Source: Candidatus Marivariicella framensis (GTDB taxonomy: Bacteria; Bacteroidota; Bacteroidia; Flavobacteriales; Flavobacteriaceae). Taken from it: a stretch of 64,000 nt of DNA. Shown here one piece after another: positions 27,780 to 36,190 of this stretch. Made by a program: the position numbers and the translations under genes. Numbering within the stretch: the first letter of the stretch is position 1; every line of letters begins with the position of its first letter. The notes beneath the pieces were generated by a model. That model was not told the DNA's origin. It did no database searches and saw only the letters and a list, made by a program, of their open reading frames with translations. Location: assembly GCA_905182735.1 (NCBI GenBank), contig CAJJCT010000016.1, forward strand, positions 54,818 through 118,817, in the 5' to 3' direction.

Positions 27780-28466
27780 TTATTTAACATTTATATCCGA
27801 AAGAATCTTTCCGTCTTCTAGGGTAATTATTCGATTAGCTCTATCAATCACCCTTTGATCATGGGTGGAAAAAATAAAAGTCATCCTTTCTTCTTCATTA
27901 AGTCTACTCATAATATCTAATAAGTTTGCAGTCGATGATGAATCTAAATTAGCTGTTGGCTCATCAGCAAGAATAAATTTTGGTTTTGATGCCAAGGCTC
28001 GAGCTACTGCAACTCTTTGTTGCTGGCCTCCTGATAATTGATTCGGCCTTCTGTTTAGTTGCTCTTTTAAACCAACTGCTTCTAACAATTCTAATGCGCG
28101 CTTATCTCTTTTAGACTTTGAAGCCCCTTGCATTAACATTATGAACTCTACATTTTCTTTAGCAGTTAAAACAGGAATTAAATTATAAGATTGGAAAACA
28201 AAACCAATATTTGTTAGTCTAAAGTCAATAAGCTGATTTGAATTTAATTTGGTTATATCCTTGTTGTCAATTAAAACTTGACCTTTAGTTGGAGAGTCAA
28301 GTCCACCAATAGAGTTTAAAAAAGTTGTTTTACCTGAACCAGATGGACCAACAATTGCTGTAAACTCTCCTTGTTTAAAATTAATTGTCACATTATCTAA
28401 AGCCCTGATTTCCTGATCTGCCTGTTTGTATAGTTTAGAAATATTTTTAGTCTCAATTACATTCAT
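27780..28466 (-). CDS. ABC transporter ATPase, LolD/MacB type
   Basis: The 228-residue nucleotide-binding subunit has Walker A GPSGSGKTT, Q-loop FVFQSYNLIP, signature LSGGQQQR, Walker B FILADEPT and H-loop FSTHD. The sequence between the motifs fits the LolD/MacB/FtsE class that powers type VII (mechanotransmission) ABC systems. It follows the second permease by 9 bp and should drive both permeases encoded upstream. Confidence 0.95.
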   Translation of the reverse strand: MNVIETKNISKLYKQADQEIRALDNVTINFKQGEFTAIVGPSGSGKTTFLNSIGGLDSPTKGQVLIDNKDITKLNSNQLIDFRLTNIGFVFQSYNLIPVLTAKENVEFIMLMQGASKSKRDKRALELLEAVGLKEQLNRRPNQLSGGQQQRVAVARALASKPKFILADEPTANLDSSSTANLLDIMSRLNEEERMTFIFSTHDQRVIDRANRIITLEDGKILSDINVK

Positions 28467-28475
28467 AATAATAAG

Positions 28476-29696
28476 TTATAGTGATCTAACAGCTTCAGCT
28501 GGATCCAGTTTAAGTGCTCTCCTTGCTGGAAAAAGAGAAGAAATAAGTGTTACAAACAAAGTAAGAATCGTTATTTTAATATAATAATCATATGGGAGAT
28601 GAGTATAAACCATTGACTTCATTCCAAAAGCTTCTAAACCTTCAGAAACAATTGACAAATCTATTCCAACTTGGCCGTAATAGGAAATCATTATATATGA
28701 TAATATAATTCCTGCAGGTAAAGAAATAAAAGAAATAAAAATAGTTTCAAAAAGAATCATTAAAAAAATCTTTGTCTTATTAAGTCCAACCGACATCAAC
28801 ATTCCTAACTCTCTTTTTCTTTCTAATACAGCCATAAGCATAATATTGGCTATCCCAAATGAAAGAGCCAGAAGAATAATACTCATGAAAATTATAAAAA
28901 ACCAAACCATTAATCCCTGAGCAGCTCCCAATTCTGGTGATATATCTTTCCAAGTTTCTACTTTGCTTTTTGGAAAAAGGCTTTGAAGCTGATGCTTTAA
29001 AACATCTGAATCATCAATATTATTAGATAATATGGCCACTTCGTGAATAATCGAATTATCAATTAATAGTTGATTTAAATCTTCTTTTTTAACATAAATA
29101 TTTCCATTGTCATGAATAGAATTTGCAGTTTTAAAAATTCCTTCAACTTTAAATTTAATTCTTTGAAGATCTCCTTTATCATCGACAAATGTAAATGACA
29201 GTTTTTTCTTTATGTCTAACTTTAAATTATCTGCAAGTTTTTGTCCAATTAAGGCTGGCTTGCTTTTGATTTTAGAAAAATAATTTCCTTTTATTATATT
29301 TTTACTTATATCAGAAAATTGATTTTCATTTTTAGAATCAACTCCAATAACTCTAACACCTTCTGCTCCATGGGCTGTTGAAGCCATTGCTGAAATAATT
29401 ATTCTACTGCTATATCCTTTGACTAAATTATTATTCTCCAATTCTTTTACAATTATGAGTGGATTTTTAATAGAACTGTTTATATCAAAATTATATTCAA
29501 AAGAAGGATTGTGAATTTGAACATGATGTAAATAAGTATCAATTGCACTTTTTACTCTTTGATCATTTATACCTTTACTCATTGCTACTGTAAACAGTCC
29601 AGACCATAATCCTAAAACCATTGATGTAATTACCACGAAACTTCTTAGTTTATTTCTCCATACATTTCGCCAAGCAATTTTTACTATTGTTCCCAT
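28476..29696 (-). CDS. FtsX-family ABC permease (second of pair)
   Basis: The 406-residue protein has the FtsX/MacB/LolC layout: a first transmembrane helix at about 19-38 after IAWRNVWRNKLRS, a large periplasmic domain (about 45-265), and three helices at the C-terminus. The coupling motif ERKRELGMLMSVGLNK follows helix 2. It lies one base downstream of a paralogous permease, so the transporter is probably a heterodimer. Confidence 0.92.
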   Translation of the reverse strand: MGTIVKIAWRNVWRNKLRSFVVITSMVLGLWSGLFTVAMSKGINDQRVKSAIDTYLHHVQIHNPSFEYNFDINSSIKNPLIIVKELENNNLVKGYSSRIIISAMASTAHGAEGVRVIGVDSKNENQFSDISKNIIKGNYFSKIKSKPALIGQKLADNLKLDIKKKLSFTFVDDKGDLQRIKFKVEGIFKTANSIHDNGNIYVKKEDLNQLLIDNSIIHEVAILSNNIDDSDVLKHQLQSLFPKSKVETWKDISPELGAAQGLMVWFFIIFMSIILLALSFGIANIMLMAVLERKRELGMLMSVGLNKTKIFLMILFETIFISFISLPAGIILSYIMISYYGQVGIDLSIVSEGLEAFGMKSMVYTHLPYDYYIKITILTLFVTLISSLFPARRALKLDPAEAVRSL

Positions 29697-29697
29697 A

Positions 29698-30915
29698 TTA
29701 TCTATTCATTGCTTTTATAGGCTTTAGTTTTGAAATTATTATTATTGGATAAATACATGTAATTAAAGAGATTAATATAATTATAAATCCATGTACTAAA
29801 GGAATATCATAAGTGTTCATAAATGGTATAATAGGTTCAAAACCAGCACTTTCCAGCTGGTCTGCAGCTGCTCCAAATAATTTTAAGGGATTATAATGAA
29901 AATAATTTACAATTGGCCAGGATATCACAAACCCAACAAGAACACCCACAAATGTTAAAAATATAGTTTCATAAATTAATATGATCATTAATTTAGATTT
30001 TTTCATGCCTATTGAAATTAACACCCCAAACTCATAGAGTCTCTCTTGAGTCATCATTAAAACAGTCCCAAATATCCCAAAACCAACTATCATATATAGT
30101 ATAATTATGATTAAAATCCCACCAGCATTGTCAGCTTCAATAAGTTGATCTAATTGTGGGGTCATTTCTTTCCATGTCATAACATCTCTGGACTGAATAT
30201 CAATTTTAGATTTGACTTTTTCTGCTATTTTAACTTCATTAAAATACTGTTCTTTATCAATTACTAGATTAGTTATTCTGTTTTTAGCTGAAACAAAATC
30301 TTGTGCTGATTTAAGTGACATAAAGACACTCATGTTATTAAGGTTTGGATTTTTCATATCAATCACGCCTTGAATAGGATAGATTCCAACAGCCTGCATT
30401 CCATGATAACCTTGACCAATAAAAATAAGTGAATCCCCAACTTTAGCATCATAATATTTTGCAACACCTTTAGCTACAATTATTGATTGACCATTATCAT
30501 CTAAAAGAGTTCCATCAATTAATCTTTTATTCCAGTCTGTAAGTTTTTCCTCAGCCTCTTGTTCTATTCCAGTTACATATAAAAATTTAGATAATTTATT
30601 ATTAGATGAGAGCACTCCAGTCTGTACTCTTTTTATAATATTTGAAACTCCTTCAATTTTATTAATACTATTTAAAACTGACTCACTAACCTCGAAGGAG
30701 TTATTAATATTTTTATCTTCCCAATAACCTTTTGAATGTATTTGAACATATCCACTAAAAGACCCAACAACATTTTTAATCATATTTTCATACATGCCTA
30801 ATTGAAGTGACCGCATAAGTATTGCTAAAAAAACAGCAATAAAAATTGCTGCTATAGTTATAAAGCTTCTTCGCTTATTCCTCCATACGTTTCTCCAGGC
30901 AATTTTTATTAACAT
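29698..30915 (-). CDS. FtsX-family ABC permease (first of pair)
   Basis: This 405-residue paralogue of the next gene shares the start IAWRNVWRNKRRSF, the periplasmic MacB-like domain and the three C-terminal helices. The cytoplasmic elbow reads QERLYEFGVLISIGMKKSK. It begins 3 bp after the LolA-like gene. A LolC/LolE-like heterodimer that extracts lipid or lipoprotein cargo is a reasonable reading, but the cargo is unknown. Confidence 0.92.
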   Translation of the reverse strand: MLIKIAWRNVWRNKRRSFITIAAIFIAVFLAILMRSLQLGMYENMIKNVVGSFSGYVQIHSKGYWEDKNINNSFEVSESVLNSINKIEGVSNIIKRVQTGVLSSNNKLSKFLYVTGIEQEAEEKLTDWNKRLIDGTLLDDNGQSIIVAKGVAKYYDAKVGDSLIFIGQGYHGMQAVGIYPIQGVIDMKNPNLNNMSVFMSLKSAQDFVSAKNRITNLVIDKEQYFNEVKIAEKVKSKIDIQSRDVMTWKEMTPQLDQLIEADNAGGILIIIILYMIVGFGIFGTVLMMTQERLYEFGVLISIGMKKSKLMIILIYETIFLTFVGVLVGFVISWPIVNYFHYNPLKLFGAAADQLESAGFEPIIPFMNTYDIPLVHGFIIILISLITCIYPIIIISKLKPIKAMNR

Positions 30916-30918
30916 ATT

Positions 30919-31659
30919 CTATTTTAATCTTGAAACATATTGAGTAGAAAAATAATTTTCAGGTATTGAAACATCAAAATTCCATACCTTATATTCTATA
31001 ACAGTTTTATTTCCTTCATCATCTAAAGGGTAATACTCCAATCTTGAAGGGAGCTTTTTACCATTATATTCATTTATTTTAGAACCTACCATTCTATTTA
31101 CTATTTCTAAATCCTCATCATAAAATTCAATTTTTAGTTGCATGTAGTCTTTTTTGTCAATCCAAACATTCAATTTACCCCAAACAACAGAAGCATTTTC
31201 TGTTGGAATCAATTCTAATTTCCAACAATTTAGGTTTTCGATTATTTCTGTCCCAACAATTTTATGAGTATAGTCAACTACCATTGACGACTGTTTTATT
31301 AAATCATCATTTGTAAAATCAGTACCCATCCAGTTTTGTGTCATCATCGATGGAGGAAGTTTAATTGTTCTTTCAATGGTTGGTAAATAATTCCATGCCT
31401 CTTTTTTTCTTTTTAAAAACACGGAACCTTTTTCTTTGGCAGGACTGGTCACAAGAGAAACGGAATAATCAGTTCCCTTAGACCAACTCTTGAGAGCCAT
31501 TTTCTTTTCCCATTTTGGTCTAACAATAGTAATAGTCATTTCTGCATAAGATGAATCCCCTCTTAATCTACTATCAGTAATTTTGATGATTTCCAATGCA
31601 CTTTGGGAATAGATACTTGAAAAAGTAAATGCAAAAACAATTAAAAAATACTTATTCAT
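30919..31659 (-). CDS. LolA-like outer-membrane lipoprotein-sorting protein
   Basis: The 246-residue protein has a signal peptide ending near IYSQ and a LolA/LolB-like half-barrel (MTITIVRPKWEKKMALKSWS and KEKGSVFLKRKKEAWNYLP in part, WMGTDFTNDDLI). Members carry acylated or other hydrophobic cargo through the periplasm. It is encoded immediately before two FtsX-type permeases, an ATPase and a barrel protein, an arrangement that would make a full inner-to-outer-membrane pathway. Confidence 0.88.
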   Translation of the reverse strand: MNKYFLIVFAFTFSSIYSQSALEIIKITDSRLRGDSSYAEMTITIVRPKWEKKMALKSWSKGTDYSVSLVTSPAKEKGSVFLKRKKEAWNYLPTIERTIKLPPSMMTQNWMGTDFTNDDLIKQSSMVVDYTHKIVGTEIIENLNCWKLELIPTENASVVWGKLNVWIDKKDYMQLKIEFYDEDLEIVNRMVGSKINEYNGKKLPSRLEYYPLDDEGNKTVIEYKVWNFDVSIPENYFSTQYVSRLK

Positions 31660-31662
31660 AAT

Positions 31663-32775
31663 TTAAATTTCAGATTTAGGTTTATCTAGTGTGTCAGTTT
31701 GAACATTTATTTGAGAGTTTCCTGATGAAATTTTTACCACATCTTTATCTATTTTTTTAAACTCTTTTGAACTTTCGTTATAATGATTTACAGCTGTCCC
31801 TAAGGTATTTCCTAATTTTTCATGATAAATTTTATAAGCATTCAAATGGTTTGATAATTTTTCTACGTTTTTCAAAACATCATTAATAGAATCCTCAATT
31901 TTCATATTATTCAGTGCCTTATTTGTAACCTGTAACATAGGGAATAAGCTCATTGGAGATACAATCATGACTTTTTTTCGAAAAGCATATGAAACTAAAT
32001 CTTGTTGATTAATCTTTAATGATCCTACTCTACTATTTAGTAGATCTTGATACAATCCATCTGCAGGTATGAACATATAGGCATAATCGACTGTCCCTTC
32101 ATTTGGTCTAATATACTTGGATGTTTCGTCTATTCTATTTTGTATATCCCTCTTGAATTTTTTTTCAAGATCATCCAGTTCATCTTTATTGGATGATTCA
32201 ATCATTTTATTATAATTATCCAGGGAGAATTTTGCATCAATAGGTATTATATAGTCATTTACCTTCACGATAGCATCAACAGTTTCATTGTTTTTAAAGG
32301 AATACTGCATTTGATAAAGTCCCGGAGGAAGAACATTCGCCAAAAGATTTTCTAGTTGAATTTCACCAAAAATTCCTCTTTGCTTTTGATTTCCAAGAAT
32401 TTTCTCCAAAGTCTTCATTTGATTTGCAAAACTAAGCACCTGTTCATTTGTTCCTTTTATTTTCTCTAACTCAGAAGTGACTTCTTTTATAACTTGACTT
32501 GATTGTTTAAACTGATTAGTCATATTGGCAGTTGATGACTTTGTGAAATCATTCATTTGCTTATTAATCTCATTTAGTTTTGACTCAATATCAACTCTAC
32601 TATCTTTTGAGTTTTTATCGATTTCTTTTCTAACTTCTTGAATTTGGCTAGTTAAAGATTCTGAAAAATGAATTAAATCAGCTGTTTTAGTTGAGTTAGT
32701 ATTGTTTTTTAAATTGTATACTAAATAGGCTAAAACCATGACTAAAAAACCTAAAAAAGTAATAATAATTTCCAT
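31663..32775 (-). CDS. rmuC: DNA recombination protein RmuC
   Basis: RmuC is a predicted nuclease-fold protein that limits DNA inversions and rearrangements. The 370-residue protein has an N-terminal membrane helix (about 3-20), a long Lys/Glu/Ser coiled coil (30-130) and the RmuC core. Core motifs include KQRGIFGEIQLENLL, IPIDAKFSLDNY, YAYMFIPADGLY and VSPMSLFPML. It sits 3 bp upstream of the LolA-like gene and may head that transcript, though its job is unrelated. Confidence 0.93.
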   Translation of the reverse strand: MEIIITFLGFLVMVLAYLVYNLKNNTNSTKTADLIHFSESLTSQIQEVRKEIDKNSKDSRVDIESKLNEINKQMNDFTKSSTANMTNQFKQSSQVIKEVTSELEKIKGTNEQVLSFANQMKTLEKILGNQKQRGIFGEIQLENLLANVLPPGLYQMQYSFKNNETVDAIVKVNDYIIPIDAKFSLDNYNKMIESSNKDELDDLEKKFKRDIQNRIDETSKYIRPNEGTVDYAYMFIPADGLYQDLLNSRVGSLKINQQDLVSYAFRKKVMIVSPMSLFPMLQVTNKALNNMKIEDSINDVLKNVEKLSNHLNAYKIYHEKLGNTLGTAVNHYNESSKEFKKIDKDVVKISSGNSQINVQTDTLDKPKSEI

Positions 32776-32860
32776 AATTATTTTTTAATAAATGAGTTAA
32801 ATTATTCATATAAAAATAAGTATAATTTAATACTTTCAGACCTAAAATCAAATTCATCTT

Positions 32861-33736
32861 TTAACATAAAATATCGATTCCACCGGGAATTACTGAAATA
32901 TCTAATTCATTCTTACTAATGAATTCAAATTCTCCATCAATTTGAAAATTGATATAATAATTTTTTGAAATGATTTTTAAATCTTTTAGTTCAATGTATT
33001 GAACATTCTTTTTTTTTTCAATTGAAAGACCCAACAACACCAAAACAATTAAGTAGTTGAGATAGAAAATATTAGTTTTATTTATTATAATCATATTTAA
33101 AATACCATCATCGGTTTTAGCATTGGGGTATAAACCTACTCCATAACCCTGCTTATTAGTATTAGCAATCATTAAAACATGAGGTTTAATTGATATGTTT
33201 TTATTTTCAACTTTAATATCAAAAAAAGGTGGTTTGTAGGAAGCAAATGATTTTAAAAATGAGGCTAAATACCCAAACAAACCATGAGTTTTACTTTGAG
33301 CATAATGCCTAATAAATTCAACTTCAATTCCAAAGCCAATATTGCTAAAGAAATATCTATTGTCAACTTTACCTACATCCATTTTCTTACTTGATTCACC
33401 AATAATTACTTCAAGTGCTTTTATAAAATTGTTAGGAATTTTAAAATGACCAGATATTCCATTTCCTGATCCAATTGGAATTATTCCAAGTTTAATTTTT
33501 TTATTAATTAAAACTTGACCAATTTCACTAACGGTTCCATCGCCTCCACAAGCAATAATGACATCTACTTTCTGATCAACAGCATCAGTAGCCAACTTTT
33601 TTAAGTGCATTGAATTGTTAGAAAAACTAATTTGGTATTCATCTTTTCTGTATGAAAAAAAGGAATGGATTTCTATCTCTAAAGAATTTGCTTTAGCCTT
33701 ATTTACTGGATTAATAATGAAGTAATATTTATTCAT
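32861..33736 (-). CDS. Diacylglycerol kinase family lipid kinase (YegS/DagK type)
   Basis: The 291-residue protein has the NAD/lipid-kinase fold. It carries the nucleotide motif IIACGGDGTVSE, GIIPIGSGNGISGHFKIP, and a C-terminal beta domain with DGILNMIIINK. It should phosphorylate diacylglycerol or a similar lipid at the inner membrane. The start at 33736 (MNKYYFIINP) is preferred over the ATG 30 bases upstream because family members begin at this strand. It then overlaps the LTA-synthase-like gene by 8 bp, suggesting paired lipid metabolism. Confidence 0.88.
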   Translation of the reverse strand: MNKYYFIINPVNKAKANSLEIEIHSFFSYRKDEYQISFSNNSMHLKKLATDAVDQKVDVIIACGGDGTVSEIGQVLINKKIKLGIIPIGSGNGISGHFKIPNNFIKALEVIIGESSKKMDVGKVDNRYFFSNIGFGIEVEFIRHYAQSKTHGLFGYLASFLKSFASYKPPFFDIKVENKNISIKPHVLMIANTNKQGYGVGLYPNAKTDDGILNMIIINKTNIFYLNYLIVLVLLGLSIEKKKNVQYIELKDLKIISKNYYINFQIDGEFEFISKNELDISVIPGGIDILC

Positions 33737-35666
33737 TGCCAGAGTTATAAAACATATCCCCTTCAACTATTCGGTTCATATAATCTTGAAGAAAGACCTT
33801 AAATTTATATTGCAAATCATTCATTTTTTTATTCGAACCATCTATTAAGTTGTTTTCAAGGTCATGATCATTTGAATCATAAAATCCTGTTATTTTCTCA
33901 CCATTTGAAACAACAATAAATTCGTCATCCATCATAAAATAACTTCCTCCACCGAAAAAATTTACAACAAATGAGTCCGTTTCATCATCAGAAATTAAGC
34001 TTTTACCCCAACTTCTAAATGGCTTGTCATAACCTATTAATTCCGCTATAGTTGGAAAAATATCCATATGCTGTCCAAGACTAGTAGAAACACCCTTTAA
34101 ATTTTTCTTAGGCCAATAAATCATTAAAGGATTTGCAAAACGATTAATTATTTTCTCATAATAAGGGTAGTACGTCTGGTTTCCATGATCTGCTGTAAAA
34201 ATAAAAATAGTATTATCAAACCAAGGTTCATTTTTTGCTTCATTAAAAAACTTATTAATTGCGAAATCAGTATACCCAACTGCTTCATGCATCGGAACAT
34301 ACCCTTTATCAAAAACACCTTCATACTTTTTAGGGATAATATATGGATCATGTGAGGTCACTGTATACACGGTGCTCAAAAATGGTTGCTTAGTCTTGTC
34401 AAGAATTTCTTTTGTGAAGTGAAGGAATGGCTCATCCCAAATTCCCCAATATCCATCAAAATCATAGTCATTATTATACTCATCTTTTCCATAATAATTA
34501 TCAAATCCTAATGTTTTTGAAAAACCTAAAAAACCCATTGAACCGTTACTAGCTCCATGAAAAAAGGATGTATTGTACCCCAAATTATTCGCAATTGAAA
34601 CAACTGATTCAATTGGTTGATTTGAATAAGGTGATGATGTGTATGCAATTTCAAAAGATGGAATTCCAGCCAATATTGCAGGCATCCCATGAATAGATTT
34701 CCTGCTATTTGCATAAAAGTTTGGAAAAATAAGACTGTGATTAGCTAACGAGTCTAGAAAGGGGGTATAACCTTTATAATTTGGGATTTTATCTTCTGAA
34801 TTTAAACTTCCCCAATACTCCCTACCCATACTCTCCAAAATAATTATCATAACATTTGGTCTAAGGCTATCATGTTCTTTTTTTGAATATTTTTTTATTG
34901 GATGAACAACACTCTTTATTTGATTTTTAGTGTAAAAATTATTTATTTTAAACCCTGTCTTTCCAATGGTTCGAATTACAGTAAAAGGAGTATTTAAAAC
35001 TAAATCAGCATGCTGAGGGTTATTAACATTTTCCATAGCATGAATTAAGGTGATCGGGCGTGTGCTTTTTTTAAAATCTCCTCTGATTCCTCCCACACAT
35101 AAAACAACTACAATTAAAAAAATTAAAATTGATTTTATAAAACTTGAAGCTCTATATTTTCTTTTGACAGAAATAATTTTAATTGATTTATATATGTAAA
35201 TCCAAATACCTGATATAAGGAGGTAGAGCAAAACAAGATGAATGTAGTCAAGGAAAAAGTGATAAAGTAGGTTGAATTTATTATTTTCATTCTGTATACC
35301 CTCAAAAAACTGTGCATTAATTCGCATTAAATTAAATCTGTAATATCCTAAATCAATAAAATTTAGAAGAAGACCTGCTAGACCTCCAAAAAAATAAAAA
35401 AAATTTAAGAGTTTATTATACCAATAATTAGAGTAAGGTCTTCCTGGAAGGAAAAATAATATAATAAATATAGCCTCTAAGTATATTATAGCTGCTAAGT
35501 CAAATTTTAATCCATAATAACTTAATAGAATTATTTCTGATAGAGTCTCAACCTTAATTATATCAGAATTAAAGTATAAAAATAACCAGCGAGAAATCAT
35601 AAACAAAATAAACACTAGTCCTATTTTTAATAAGAACTCTTTTATTTCTTCAAACTTATTAATCAT
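33729..35666 (-). CDS. LTA synthase-family membrane phosphotransferase/sulfatase-fold protein
   Basis: The 645-residue protein has about five N-terminal helices (to residue 200) and an extracytoplasmic alkaline-phosphatase-fold domain. Metal and nucleophile sites are visible: IILESMGREYWG, SRKSIHGMPAILAG (probable Ser nucleophile) and FTADHGNQTYYP. In Gram-negatives such proteins add phospho-head groups such as phosphoglycerol to glycans or lipids. The coupled lipid kinase would recycle the diacylglycerol released, which supports a phospholipid donor. Confidence 0.88.
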   Translation of the reverse strand: MINKFEEIKEFLLKIGLVFILFMISRWLFLYFNSDIIKVETLSEIILLSYYGLKFDLAAIIYLEAIFIILFFLPGRPYSNYWYNKLLNFFYFFGGLAGLLLNFIDLGYYRFNLMRINAQFFEGIQNENNKFNLLYHFFLDYIHLVLLYLLISGIWIYIYKSIKIISVKRKYRASSFIKSILIFLIVVVLCVGGIRGDFKKSTRPITLIHAMENVNNPQHADLVLNTPFTVIRTIGKTGFKINNFYTKNQIKSVVHPIKKYSKKEHDSLRPNVMIIILESMGREYWGSLNSEDKIPNYKGYTPFLDSLANHSLIFPNFYANSRKSIHGMPAILAGIPSFEIAYTSSPYSNQPIESVVSIANNLGYNTSFFHGASNGSMGFLGFSKTLGFDNYYGKDEYNNDYDFDGYWGIWDEPFLHFTKEILDKTKQPFLSTVYTVTSHDPYIIPKKYEGVFDKGYVPMHEAVGYTDFAINKFFNEAKNEPWFDNTIFIFTADHGNQTYYPYYEKIINRFANPLMIYWPKKNLKGVSTSLGQHMDIFPTIAELIGYDKPFRSWGKSLISDDETDSFVVNFFGGGSYFMMDDEFIVVSNGEKITGFYDSNDHDLENNLIDGSNKKMNDLQYKFKVFLQDYMNRIVEGDMFYNSGNE

Positions 35667-35682
35667 ATGAAAAAGTAATATT

Positions 35683-35690
35683 CAAATATA
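35683..35690 (-). promoter_or_regulatory. Candidate -7 element for the LTA-synthase-like operon
   Basis: On the minus strand the site reads TATATTTG, a full match to TAnnTTTG, 16 bp before the start codon at 35666. No clear -33 TTTG was seen. Confidence 0.4.
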
Positions 35691-35767
35691 CGAATGTAAA
35701 AAATTCGTTAATGTTATATCATTTATATTTTTTCTAAATGTGTATTAAAAAAATCTTAATTGATGAG

Positions 35768-35801
35768 TTTGACTTTGTTTTATTAAGAAATTTTATATTT
35801 G
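35768..35801 (+). promoter_or_regulatory. Preserved promoter upstream of the GH16 relic
   Basis: TATATTTG at 35794-35801 is preceded by TTTG at 35768-35771 (22-bp spacer) and TTTG at 35774-35777 (16 bp). It lies 25 bp before the ATG of the decayed GH16 frame, so the promoter seems intact although the gene is not. Confidence 0.5.
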
Positions 35802-35826
35802 GAATGCGAATAAAATATGACTCAAA

Positions 35827-36009
35827 ATGAAGAAGTTAAATCTAATATTAATATATTCTTGCTCATCAAAAGAAAATGCTATCTCCCAAAAAATAATTGA
35901 TCCATCTTCAGGTCAATAACTTATTTGGTCAGATGAATTTAATGTTGATGGAGTTCCATCTCCACTTAAATGGTTTTTAGAAACTCTTCCACCAAATAAT
36001 GGAAATTGA
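35827..36009 (+). pseudogene. Relic of a GH16 glucanase (laminarinase-like) lipoprotein
   Basis: From ATG 35827 the frame encodes a short lipoprotein-like signal (MKKLNLILIYSC), then a spacer ending DPSSGQ and a TAA at 35917-35919. In the same frame follow LIWSDEFNVDG, PLKWFLET and PPNNGN, the conserved first segment of GH16 enzymes. A TGA stands at 36007-36009 where the family usually has Trp or Ser-Trp. The remaining roughly 200 residues of the catalytic domain are absent. Two nonsense codons plus the large 3' loss show real decay rather than a read error. Confidence 0.7.
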
Positions 36010-36043
36010 CTATGTAAGAGTATCTCAATAATAAGTATAAATT

Positions 36044-36109
36044 ATAAAAAAAATATTAAAAATTACTTTTTTCCTTTTTGGATTTATAGTGAACGCTCAA
36101 AACAATTGA
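36044..36109 (+). pseudogene. Signal-peptide-like relic
   Basis: A 21-codon frame starting with ATA instead of ATG reads KKILKITFFLFGFIVNAQNN, then TGA. It has the basic start, hydrophobic core and AQ cleavage site of an exported flavobacterial protein, but nothing follows before the terminator 22 bp downstream. It may be the start of a second lost gene. Chance is possible because it is short and AT-rich. Confidence 0.3.
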
Positions 36110-36130
36110 AATATAATAATTATTTTAATA

Positions 36131-36161
36131 AAAAAGAGCCACTAAACTAGTGGCTCTTTTT
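36131..36161. terminator. Bidirectional terminator after the glycan-binding lipoprotein gene
   Basis: A perfect 14-bp stem (AAAAAGAGCCACTA / TAGTGGCTCTTTTT) with a 3-base AAC loop has a T-run on either strand. On the minus strand it lies 30 bp beyond the stop of the 593-residue lipoprotein. On the plus strand it follows the two gene relics. Confidence 0.88.
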
Positions 36162-36190
36162 TTATTTGATCTTAAATATAGTTAATTCGA

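Noticed and set aside
35917..36009. GH16 stops as sequencing errors in a live gene.
   Set aside because: Removing both stops still leaves no catalytic domain, because the following sequence runs into a terminator within about 120 bp.
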